From Bacillota bacterium (GTDB lineage: Bacteria > Bacillota > SHA-98 > UBA4971), in NCBI GenBank assembly GCA_030024085.1, contig JASEJE010000003.1, positions 1 to 64,000 on the forward strand: 64,000 nucleotides of DNA. Direction: 5' to 3'. The position numbers and the translations under genes are program-made. The notes under the pieces were generated by a model that was not told where the DNA came from, ran no database searches, and saw nothing but the letters and a program-made list of their open reading frames with translations. Shown in pieces: positions 35,837 through 44,507 of the stretch; within the stretch, counting starts at the first letter, position 1; each line of letters opens with the position of its first letter.

Positions 35837-36807
35837 GCTACCCCCTCCTCCCTCGTCAGGAGTTCATCGATATGCCGCCTCAGGGCACGAGCGGCGTCCG
35901 GGTGCCGCATGACGAGTATGTCGGCCCCTGCCTGAAGAAGCGTGGTCGCGGTCACAAGCTCCCACGCCACGCCCCGGGCCCGCTGCGGGCCCCAGCCGGG
36001 GGCGGCCTCGTCGGGCTCCCTGGCCTCCTTGGCCCGCCAGGCCTCTTGCCCCACAAAGGTGATGACAGGCATTGCAAGCATCTTGTCGCCCTGGAGCGAC
36101 CCCAGGCGCACCCTTTCCATTATTGAGTAGCAGTACTCGATGCCGTACCCGAGTGCCCCGCTCATGGGGTCGATGACGATCCTCTCGGGCGGAAGCCCCA
36201 TCTCGGTGATGAGTATGTTGAGCTGCTTTGCGATGTTGATGTCCAGCGGCGACTGGGCGATGATGTTGTGGCCGTTCACCACGCACGTCGCCACCAGGGA
36301 CTTGTAGTTCTCCTGTTTCGCTATGCCTACGAGGCAGTTCTCCCCAGCAGCAGCCTCACCGACCGCGGGCATCACCTCGTTGTCCTTCTCGGGGTCGCCG
36401 CAGCCGACGATGATGAGCGGCACGCCCACGGCCGAGAGGACCGACTTTACAACCGCCTGCGCCTCACAAGGTCCCGTGTTCCCGCGGTCGGGGTCGCACG
36501 AAGCGAGCCTCAGCATCACGAGATCCGCCCCGCACTCCTCGACGCACTTCCTCGCCCAGGCGGCCGGGTCGGAGAGCACCCCCGCCCACGGCTCCCGAAG
36601 GACGTCGGGCCACTCCTCTGGAGGTGTATCCCAGATCTCCAGCGCGATTCTGGGTGGGTTCGGCGTTACGCCCTCGAAATGAAGGAATGGCAGACCTGTC
36701 TCTCCTCCCACCGTCACGGTGTGCGTGCGGGTGCCGCCGCGCTCAGGCGTTGCACCTACGGTCACTTCTCGTACTTTGCCGGTCCAGTTTTCCTTGAGAA
36801 GCTCCAC
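35833..36807 (-). CDS. acsD: Corrinoid iron-sulfur protein small subunit AcsD
   Basis: A 324-residue TIM-barrel subunit that pairs with AcsC to hold the corrinoid. It has GLPFLHFEGVTPNPPRIALE near the N-terminus, GCGDPEKDNEVMPAVGEAA and IVIDPMSGALGYGIEYCYS. It starts at GTG behind GGAGGGACGGGG. Next to acsE, within the acs operon. Confidence 0.95.
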   Translation of the reverse strand: MELLKENWTGKVREVTVGATPERGGTRTHTVTVGGETGLPFLHFEGVTPNPPRIALEIWDTPPEEWPDVLREPWAGVLSDPAAWARKCVEECGADLVMLRLASCDPDRGNTGPCEAQAVVKSVLSAVGVPLIIVGCGDPEKDNEVMPAVGEAAAGENCLVGIAKQENYKSLVATCVVNGHNIIAQSPLDINIAKQLNILITEMGLPPERIVIDPMSGALGYGIEYCYSIMERVRLGSLQGDKMLAMPVITFVGQEAWRAKEAREPDEAAPGWGPQRARGVAWELVTATTLLQAGADILVMRHPDAARALRRHIDELLTREEGVA

Positions 36808-36832
36808 CTTACCCCGTCCCTCCTCTCTGAGA

Positions 36833-37597
36833 TCAGCAACGAACCACGAGCCTATCGAATACCGCCCGGGATGCGAGCACGGCAGAGGACGACTCCGGAA
36901 GCTCGGTGAAAGGCCGCCCGGTCATGTCAAATTCCGCAACACTCGGGTCGTAGGGCACGACGCCGAGAAGATGCATGCCGGACCGGGTGATCTCCTCTTC
37001 GAGCACGCCGTCGAGCCCGCTCTCAGGGGCCCTTGTCACAACCAGGTGCCTCGCCCCGATCCTGGTCTTGAGGCTGGTCGCCAGCTGATCGATCCGCGCG
37101 GCCGCTTGAAGGCCCCGCACCGTGGGGTCGCTCGTCACGAGGAGCACGTCCACGCTGTCCGTGGTCCTTCGGCTCAAGTGCTCGAGCCCCGCCTCGTTGT
37201 CCATCACCACGAACCTGTAGCCGCCCGAAAGCTCTTCTATGAAGTGGCGGAGGAGGTTGTTCGCATAGCAGTAGCACCCTGGGCCTTCCGGGCCCCCCAT
37301 CACGAGAAGGTCCACTCCTCTCCCCTCCACCATGGCCGCCTGAAGGCGGTACTCGATGTACATCTCTTTCGTCATCGCAGGGGACTGCGCCTTCTGGGGC
37401 GATACCGCCTCATCCAGCAGCTCCGCGATGGTGACCTCCGGGCGCATGCCCAGGGTCTCTCCGAGGTTCGCGTTGGGATCTGCGTCCACGGCGAGTATCG
37501 GCTCCCCCCCGTGCTCGCGAAGGTATCTTACGAGCAGCGCCGCGAGGGTGGTCTTGCCCGTGCCGCCCTTTCCTGCGATTGCTATCGTGAATGCCAC
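36833..37597 (-). CDS. CooC/AcsF-type nickel-insertion ATPase (acs copy)
   Basis: A 254-residue MinD-type ATPase with the signature-Lys P-loop AGKGGTGKTTLAALL at residues 8-22, VDADPNANLGETLG, and the metal-binding CYCYA motif in GPEGPGCYCYANNLLR (Cys pair typical of CooC). Such proteins mature CODH or ACS nickel sites. Being placed between acsV and acsD it is the best candidate for ACS maturation (AcsF-like), while the copy at 46947-47780 is beside CODH. Confidence 0.93.
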   Translation of the reverse strand: MAFTIAIAGKGGTGKTTLAALLVRYLREHGGEPILAVDADPNANLGETLGMRPEVTIAELLDEAVSPQKAQSPAMTKEMYIEYRLQAAMVEGRGVDLLVMGGPEGPGCYCYANNLLRHFIEELSGGYRFVVMDNEAGLEHLSRRTTDSVDVLLVTSDPTVRGLQAAARIDQLATSLKTRIGARHLVVTRAPESGLDGVLEEEITRSGMHLLGVVPYDPSVAEFDMTGRPFTELPESSSAVLASRAVFDRLVVRC

Positions 37598-37695
37598 TTC
37601 CGTGATTTCACTCCCCGGTTCCCTGGATTACGGAGGCGCTGCAACGAAGCATCTGCAAAGCCTCTTCTTCCCGACTTCCCCGCTTCCCCGCTTCC

Positions 37696-39619
37696 CTACG
37701 CCGATACCGAAGGGAAGAGCGAAAGATCCGTGTGCGGCAGGAACAGCGCCGACACGAACTCGTCCATGAACGTGTTCCCGACGCTGAGCTCGAGGTAGGT
37801 CATGCGCCTTGCGACCAGCTCCACCTCGCGCCTGGCCTCGCGCTGAAGAAGGCACATCTTGGCGCCCTCCACAGATGTGTTGCCGACATATCGGTATACC
37901 GACTCCGGCAGGTCCGGCAGAAGCCCGATCTCTATAGCTTTGCGCACGTTGAGGTAGCTTCCGAAGCCGCCAGCGACGAGGATCTTCTTTATGTCCGCGA
38001 TGTCCTGATCCACCATCCTGAGCATCGACCGTATGCCCGCGTACACCGCGGCCTTCGACCTTATGAGGTTCTTCACGTCGGGCTCGGAGATGTATATGTC
38101 CTCGCCTGTGGCCGTCTCCTCCGCGAACGCCAGGACAAACTCGGGACCTGCGTCGCCTGCACGCATCCGCCTTCCCTCGTACCGCGTATCGAAGGACCCG
38201 TCCCGCGAAATGATGCCCGCGCGACGCAGCGACGCAAGGCAGTCTATGAGCCCGGACCCGCATATCCCGGCCGGCCTTGCGGCGCCGATGGTGCGATACA
38301 TCACCGCGTCACGGGACGGGTCAACCTCCACGCGCTCGATGGCCCCCTTCATGGCTCGCATCCCGTGGCGGATCCCGACACCTTCGAAGGCCGGTCCCCG
38401 CAGAGCACGCGCATGCAAGGAGCCAGTCCCTGTTGCCCAGGACCATCTCGCCGTTGGTGCCGATGTCGACGAACAGGACCAGGTCATCGGAGCTCGCCAC
38501 GCCGGTCGCCACCACCCCTGATGTGATGTCGCCTCCGACGTAACTTGCGACGCCCGGGAGGCAGAACACCCATGCGTCGGGCGCGACCGCAAGCCCGATC
38601 TCCCTCGCCTTGACGGGCGGGACCGATGTCGCCGCCGGGGTGTATGGCTCCAGCCTTATGTATGTCGGCGGGACCCCAAGGAGGAGGTGGGTCATGGTGG
38701 TGTTTCCGGCCGCGACCACCACCCGGATGTCCTCGCCCCTTATGCCGAGCTGGGACGCGGCCCCCGCGACGAGCGAGTTGATTGTCTCGATCACCGCCCC
38801 CTGGAGTTTCGCGAGACCGTCGCCGTTCTCGTCAGCGTAGATGATCCGCGATATGACGTCATCCCCATACCGCGCCTGTCTGTTGTACGCCCCACGGACG
38901 TCGAGGGTGTCGCCGGTAAGAAGGTTCACGAGGTGCGTGACGCACGTGGTCGTGCCCACATCCACGGCGAGGCCGTAGATGGGCGCATCGTCGCGGCCGG
39001 GCGATACGTCGACCGCCTCCGTCATGCCCCTGGCATCGACGCACGAGACCGTCACCTGCCAGGCTCCCTCCCTCATGACGCGTGGTATCTTCCGCAGAAG
39101 CTCCAGCCCCACCTGGAAGTTGCGGGATCCTTCCTCCTTCGCAAGCGCGGTATATAGCCGCGTGAGGTCGCTCGATGCGTCCTCCAGCCCGGGTTCGGGC
39201 AGCTTGAGCACTGTCTTTCGGAAAACCGGGCGAAGATGCACCCCTTCACCCTCACGCTCTCCCTCGGCCTCCCCCTCTCCCTCGCCCCCGACCCGACCCC
39301 TCGTGCGGCCCGCGGTGAGCACCTGGTGTTCGGAGAGAAGGGATGCCTCCGGCACCTCCACTTCAAGGTCGCTTTCCACCACAGCCTGGCACGCCAGGAC
39401 CATGCCGCGCGCTGCATCCTCATGGCGCACCCGCTGCGACCCGGGCGCGTCGACGTGTCCCAATCTCACCACGACCCTGCACTGGCCGCAGGTGCCGCTG
39501 CCCCCGCAGGCGCTTCGCAGCATGACGCCGGCCGCTAGGGCGGCATCGAGGATCGTCTTGCCTTCGGGCACGCATGTGCTCCTGCCGTCCGGCAGGAACC
39601 TCACGGTATGCTCGGGCAT
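37696..39619 (-). pseudogene. acsV: Corrinoid reductive activation protein AcsV-like, interrupted by a frameshift
   Basis: The first part (39619 to about 38396) encodes an N-terminal [2Fe-2S] ferredoxin domain (CGGSGTCGQC) and the ASKHA start (GLAVDVGTTTCVTHLVNLL) up to LACACSAG. The expected continuation (PAFEGVGIRHGMRAMKGAIE) lies in another frame through 37696, ending with DUF4445 sequence KILVAGGFGSYLNVRKAIEIG. An extra base at about 38395 (GGGGACCGG where GGGGCCGG would restore the frame) explains the break. Restored length is about 640 residues, normal for this family. The protein reduces Co(II) of AcsCD with ATP. The linker contains a Gly-Glu run (GEGEGEAEGEREGEG). A sequencing error is possible; the reading frames are otherwise intact. 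Confidence 0.85.
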
Positions 39620-39620
39620 G

Positions 39621-40967
39621 TTACGCCCCCCATCTCGTCTTGACAAAGGACGGGATGCCGCTGGACTCGCGCGGGCCGACCAGGATCTCCCACCCCGATT
39701 TCTCCTCGAGCTTTCCGCTCATCGCCGCAACGTACCCCGGCAGGACGACCCTGCGGTGTCGCACCCTGTCGGCTGCGCCTGAGACGGCGAGGGCATCAGC
39801 GATCTTCTCCGCGGTGAACTTCCCGGCAGCCCACGCCGTGAGCACGGACGTCCCTTCGGTGTCGATGACAAGGAGGTGCGAAGGCACCTTGCTCGCCTCG
39901 ATGTCCCCCTGGACCGTGAAGAACGTGAGGGAGAAGTTGCTTGTCACGTAGAGCGGCGCGTCGGGACCCGCCTCCCCACCTATGCTGTAGAGCTTCGGCT
40001 CCACCTGTATCGGCTTCTGCGGATCGGTGTAGATGTTCTGGCGGAGCGTGACGAGGGGGAGCACCTGCCATCTCTCGAAGGAGCGCATCATGACTATCGA
40101 GGCGTACTTGGCCACGTACACGCCGGCCTCGGCGATCTGAAGCTGCGGGTCCTCCGAGGTCACAAAGGCGATGGTCGGGTAGCCGAACGGCCGGAACTTC
40201 TTCCTTATGGCAAGCCGCCTGATCTGGGTAAGATCCGCGAGCGTCCTCGGAAGCTGTCGGCTACCCGGGTCCAGCACGATGTCCCTGCACCCGGCGCCGG
40301 CAACCTTCGTCGCAAGGTCCGCAAGCTCGTCGAGGTTCCTGCCTCGCACGGCGACGGGGCACCCGGCCTCCTTCGCAAGCCCGGCCATGGCCTCCCAGTT
40401 GTCTGCTGTGGCCGCGTAGATGAGAGGCCTTGCCGCACCCGCCACCTCAAGCCCGGCTTTCATGACGCCCGGGTCCTCCGCCATGAGCACGAGCGGCAAC
40501 CCGGGGGCGGCTCCGGCCACGGCCTTTACCGCTTCCCGAAACGAACCGGCCTCGCCTGTGTCAGAACGAACGCCGATGAGGTTCACCCGAAGGTGCTGGC
40601 CCACTCGCTCGAAGTCGAGCGACCAGATATCTCTCGCCTTCTCCGCAAGGACCTGCGGTCCCTCAGCGTCGCCAAGCTCAAACCCGAGGCCAGTCTCGTG
40701 AAAGAACGTCTTGTCGTGGCGGAAGAGCACAGTTTCATCGCCGACATCGAGCTTGCGCTCGCCGGTGCCGATAGTCACGAGCCTTATCGGCGGCGCCGAC
40801 GCAGACTCGAGCGCGGCCTTGGCTTCATCGGAGACGTAGGGGCACGCGTCGAGCGACGCCTTGCCTGCAGCAAGTGCCATGGCGAACGCAAGACAGGTAG
40901 GCGGCCCGCACTCGCGACAGTTCTTCTTCGGAAGCAGCTTGTATATCTCGAGTCCTGTAAGGCCCAT
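39621..40967 (-). CDS. acsC: Corrinoid iron-sulfur protein large subunit AcsC
   Basis: About 448 residues. The N-terminal [4Fe-4S] domain has the motif CRECGPPTCLAFAMALAAGK followed by CP; a TIM barrel follows, and the C-terminal ~110 residues form the B12-binding domain (TSNFSLTFFTVQGDIEASK, VLPGYVAAMSGKLEE). It carries the methyl group from AcsE to AcsB. The ATG at 40967 has better RBS spacing (GAGAGGGGG) than the one at 40973. The TAA is one base before the acsV ATG. Confidence 0.96.
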   Translation of the reverse strand: MGLTGLEIYKLLPKKNCRECGPPTCLAFAMALAAGKASLDACPYVSDEAKAALESASAPPIRLVTIGTGERKLDVGDETVLFRHDKTFFHETGLGFELGDAEGPQVLAEKARDIWSLDFERVGQHLRVNLIGVRSDTGEAGSFREAVKAVAGAAPGLPLVLMAEDPGVMKAGLEVAGAARPLIYAATADNWEAMAGLAKEAGCPVAVRGRNLDELADLATKVAGAGCRDIVLDPGSRQLPRTLADLTQIRRLAIRKKFRPFGYPTIAFVTSEDPQLQIAEAGVYVAKYASIVMMRSFERWQVLPLVTLRQNIYTDPQKPIQVEPKLYSIGGEAGPDAPLYVTSNFSLTFFTVQGDIEASKVPSHLLVIDTEGTSVLTAWAAGKFTAEKIADALAVSGAADRVRHRRVVLPGYVAAMSGKLEEKSGWEILVGPRESSGIPSFVKTRWGA

Positions 40968-41094
40968 TGGCATCCCCCTCTCTTACATCTCACGGAAGGC
41001 GCCCGCAAGACGGGCGCCCGCTAGACCCGGGTTCCCGGCGCGCCGCCCGGCCGGAGAAGCCACGCACGCGGCGCGCCGCGCTCCCCTAAGGCCG

Positions 41095-43215
41095 CTACAT
41101 AAGCGGAGGCATGGCAAGCGCCGGATGGCCTTTCTCCTCGAGTAACGGCAGGACCTCCTCGATGGTGGTCCCCACCGTCTCGTCGGCGATCTTGTCGTAG
41201 AAGCCCTCGAGGCCAAGCTCCTCCGCCCGCCGCGTGATGCCCTCCTTCAGGAACTCCTTGAGCTCCTGAGGCATCCATACGATCCTGGCAAGGCCACCGT
41301 CGGCCGCGATGAACTTACGCGACAGTACGTAGGACCTCCCGTGGCCCATGAACCCGGGCGTCTGCACCCCGCCGCCCACGCTCCCCGCGAGCGTGGAGAA
41401 CTTCATGCCGCACGGCGTCATCCCGCCGAACTCGCGGTTCACGATCATGACACCGTTTGCCTCGGGCAGGATCGCCATGATGCACTCGAAGCACCCGCAC
41501 GAGGTCATGGGGTTCTCGAGGAGCGTGTACAGGTTGACCGCTTCCAGCGTGTTGTGGGAGGCGACTTTGAGGAACTCGTTCACGCCGACCCACTGTCCCT
41601 TGACAGGCTCGATGCACTCGCCCTTCGCAATGGGCTGGTTGGGGCCTGTGGGAGTGATCTCGTACGACGCCTTGGCGTCGAGCCAGCTCACCGCGCCGCA
41701 CAAGCCGATCCGCTCCGGCGCCACGATGCATACGTGATTCGGGGCGAACGACTGGCATAGCGTGCAGGAATAGAAGGTATCGACGGATTCATCGGTGAGC
41801 CCGGCGAGGCGCGCGTCGCGCGCCGCATACTTCCGCCGCGCCACCTCGATCTGCTCGTGCACCTGGGCTTCATCGGTTATGAGCGTGACCTGCACCCTGT
41901 CCACGATGGCCGGGAAGTCCGACTTGAACTTGGCGTACAGGATCTCGCCGAAGTGGCGGATGCGGAAGCCCTTCGCAAAGGCGTCGCGGCTTATGCGCAT
42001 CCAGCAGATGTCCCTCTGCGCGATGTGCCAGCAGCCCTCGGCGTAGTTGATGAAGTAGTGGATGCGCCGCTCGAGCACGGGCTCGAAATCCTCCTGCATC
42101 TTACGGCCGGCCACGTCCACCATGATGCCGAGAGGCATCGCGGTCCCCGCGGCGACCTCGTCTATCTCGGGGCCGATGACGGTGATCTTCCCGTCCTCCA
42201 CTTCGTCCATGGGTATCATCCGCACGAGCTCGAAGGCGGGCGACCTCTGGCCTCCGAACTCCACGTGCATGTCCTCCTTGCGGATGCGTTCGCCCTCGAA
42301 CGCCGGCCCGAACGTGACCGGGATGGGGATGTCAACTATCTTGATCTTGATGTTCCGAAGCTCGAGCGCCCGCTGCACCATCTTCACGTAGTCCGGCTCG
42401 GCTACGAAGAGATCGGGGATCTCCTCGACCTCCTGGTCGGTCACCACCGGAAAGCCCAGGTGAATCGCGCCAAGCTCGGCGGCGATACGCACCTCGTCGA
42501 GCTCTCCGAGGGCAAGCACGAAGGCGTCCACCCTCTCCGCCTGGTACTTCAGCATCTCCTCGCGCTTGCCGGGGGCGATGCCGCCGAAGGCGAGCCCGGC
42601 GCGCAGGGCGAAGTTCACCGCGTGGATGGCCGCGGTGAAATGGCCGAGCGGGAACGCCATGTAGTCAACGCCAAGACGCATCCCCTCTTCCAGGAGTTGC
42701 TCGATTATGTCGTTGACCATTATCACGAGGATGCCCCGTTTCTGAAGCTCCTTGAAGACCGTCACGGCGTCCTTCGACGTGCGCGCCTTCCCGATTATCA
42801 CGGCGACCCCGGGGATGGTGTCGTCCACCAGGGGCACGCCCAGCTTGCGCAGGACCGCATCGGACACGAACCCCATGTACGGAGCCCTGTATGAGTTCCT
42901 GCCGTTTATGTACTTCAGCGCCTCGATGATCTCGGCCGCGAACAGCGTGGCCTCCCCTGCCAGCTTCGCGTTCTCGAGGGTGGGCTCGTGCCGTATGTTC
43001 GCCTTGAACCTGTTCAGCACGGCAGGGAGGTCCCCGATGGTCGGCGTGTCCTCCCCCGAGAGGCTCCGGATAACCGGCAGCCGGTAGGCGGTATCAGGGT
43101 AGCCCACGGGCGTGTCCTCGCCATGGCGCCGTATGGCCTGGTTGAGGAGGATCTCCGCGTAGCTTGCGGCGATTATGGAGCCCTCAATAGCCGCCTTGCA
43201 TAATTCTCTGGACAT
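41095..43215 (-). CDS. acsB: CO-methylating acetyl-CoA synthase AcsB
   Basis: A 706-residue ACS that joins methyl, CO and CoA at the nickel A-cluster. A-cluster ligands appear in YSCTLCQSFAPNHVC, GLCG and the SCGCFEC stretch (the Cys-Gly-Cys dinickel site). The N-terminal CODH-contacting domain is present (ELCKAAIEGSIIAASYAEIL), so this is the long bacterial form. ATG 43215 has AGGAGGGAGGG upstream; the longer open frame is rejected. It overlaps the upstream oxidoreductase gene by 32 bp. Confidence 0.97.
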   Translation of the reverse strand: MSRELCKAAIEGSIIAASYAEILLNQAIRRHGEDTPVGYPDTAYRLPVIRSLSGEDTPTIGDLPAVLNRFKANIRHEPTLENAKLAGEATLFAAEIIEALKYINGRNSYRAPYMGFVSDAVLRKLGVPLVDDTIPGVAVIIGKARTSKDAVTVFKELQKRGILVIMVNDIIEQLLEEGMRLGVDYMAFPLGHFTAAIHAVNFALRAGLAFGGIAPGKREEMLKYQAERVDAFVLALGELDEVRIAAELGAIHLGFPVVTDQEVEEIPDLFVAEPDYVKMVQRALELRNIKIKIVDIPIPVTFGPAFEGERIRKEDMHVEFGGQRSPAFELVRMIPMDEVEDGKITVIGPEIDEVAAGTAMPLGIMVDVAGRKMQEDFEPVLERRIHYFINYAEGCWHIAQRDICWMRISRDAFAKGFRIRHFGEILYAKFKSDFPAIVDRVQVTLITDEAQVHEQIEVARRKYAARDARLAGLTDESVDTFYSCTLCQSFAPNHVCIVAPERIGLCGAVSWLDAKASYEITPTGPNQPIAKGECIEPVKGQWVGVNEFLKVASHNTLEAVNLYTLLENPMTSCGCFECIMAILPEANGVMIVNREFGGMTPCGMKFSTLAGSVGGGVQTPGFMGHGRSYVLSRKFIAADGGLARIVWMPQELKEFLKEGITRRAEELGLEGFYDKIADETVGTTIEEVLPLLEEKGHPALAMPPLM

Positions 43216-44494
43216 TTCGCTTCCCTCCCTCCTGGAAGTAGCGACCCTTCTCGTCGATGACGTCCATGAAGGTGGCGTATGTGAAGTCGTCCGCAAGGAT
43301 CCTCTCCGGGGCGTCGTCGCGCCTCGCCCTCGCCCGTATGAGCGCGAGCACGACCCCTGCCTTGTCAACGACACCTGCAAAGACCGCCCCACAGATGACG
43401 CGGTCCTTCAGGACGACTTTCCTGTACCAGTTGCCGGCCCTTCTCCGTGCAAGCTCGACATAGTCGTTGCCGTCCCTGTCCCTCCTCGGGGACACGACCC
43501 CCATAGAGATGAACGGCACGCCGCAGATGTCGATGGAGTTCATGCCCACCGAGCCGGGGTACCTCGTGGGAATGCCTGCCATGTTGTGCGCCGCTACCTG
43601 GCCCTGTGACGTCGCAGCCGTCCACATGGCGTTGACCCTCGGCTCGCCCCACGCCATGTCATACGCCTCCGCCACGTCCCCGGCGGCGTGGATGTCAGGC
43701 ACCGACGTCTTCAGGTGCTCGTCGACGATGATGCCCCTTCCCACGCGCGCCCCGCACGCCTTCGCCAGGCCGACCTCGGGATCCACGCCTTTGCCGATGA
43801 CGACGAGGTCGGCGTCCACCCGGCGGCCGTCCTGCAGCCTCACCTGGCGCACCTCGTCGTCCCCTTCGATCTCCACCACGTCGCAGCGGGTATCGACGGC
43901 AAACCCATGCGCCTCCAGCAGGCGCCGGGCGATGGCCGCGGCCTCATCGTCGAGCGTCTGCGAGAGCACCCGCCCGGAGGCCACCACCACCCTCACCTCG
44001 AGGCCGGCGTCGCGAAGCGCCCCGGCGACCTTCATGCCAATGAGCCCGCCGCCCACCACCACTGCCTTTCGGGCGGTCTTCGCCCTCTCGGAGATCGCCA
44101 CCGCGTCGTCCCATGTGCGGAGGGTGAAAACGCCCCGCTTCCCTGCGCCCGGGATATCCGGCAGCTTCGGCCGGCCGCCGGTGGCAAGTAGAAGCCTGTC
44201 ATAGGGGATCTCCGAGCCGTCGTCAACGACGACCGCTTTCTTTCGCGGATCGACCGAGACGGCCTTTCTCCCCATGATGAGGTCCAGGCGGCGCGCCTCG
44301 TAGAACCCCGGGTCGCGAAGGAGCATGTCGCGCTCGCCGATCTTCCCGGCGATGTAGTACGAGGTCAGGCACCTTGAGTAAAACGGGCGCGCCTCATCAG
44401 AGATAATGGTTATCTCGCACTTCGGGTCGAGACGCCTCAGGGTCTCGGCGCAGCTCATCCCTGCGGCGCTCCCCCCGATGATCACGTGTTTCAT
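43184..44494 (-). CDS. FAD-dependent NAD(P) oxidoreductase in the CODH cluster (FNOR type)
   Basis: A 436-residue pyridine nucleotide-disulfide oxidoreductase-fold protein with an FAD site VIIGGSAAGMSCAETLRRL (3-21), RCLTSYYIAG (single Cys as in NADH oxidases/CoA-disulfide reductases), second dinucleotide site AVVVGGGLIGMKVAGAL and a C-terminal GDVAEAYD FAD motif. CODH clusters of the type cooF-cooS-FNOR are known in CO-utilising anaerobes, where the flavoprotein passes electrons from CO via CooF to NAD(P)+. Here it is enclosed between acsA and acsB. ATG 44494 follows AGTAGGGGGTGG. Confidence 0.85.
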   Translation of the reverse strand: MKHVIIGGSAAGMSCAETLRRLDPKCEITIISDEARPFYSRCLTSYYIAGKIGERDMLLRDPGFYEARRLDLIMGRKAVSVDPRKKAVVVDDGSEIPYDRLLLATGGRPKLPDIPGAGKRGVFTLRTWDDAVAISERAKTARKAVVVGGGLIGMKVAGALRDAGLEVRVVVASGRVLSQTLDDEAAAIARRLLEAHGFAVDTRCDVVEIEGDDEVRQVRLQDGRRVDADLVVIGKGVDPEVGLAKACGARVGRGIIVDEHLKTSVPDIHAAGDVAEAYDMAWGEPRVNAMWTAATSQGQVAAHNMAGIPTRYPGSVGMNSIDICGVPFISMGVVSPRRDRDGNDYVELARRRAGNWYRKVVLKDRVICGAVFAGVVDKAGVVLALIRARARRDDAPERILADDFTYATFMDVIDEKGRYFQEGGKRNVQRIMQGGY

Positions 44495-44507
44495 GAAAGA
44501 CCACCCC

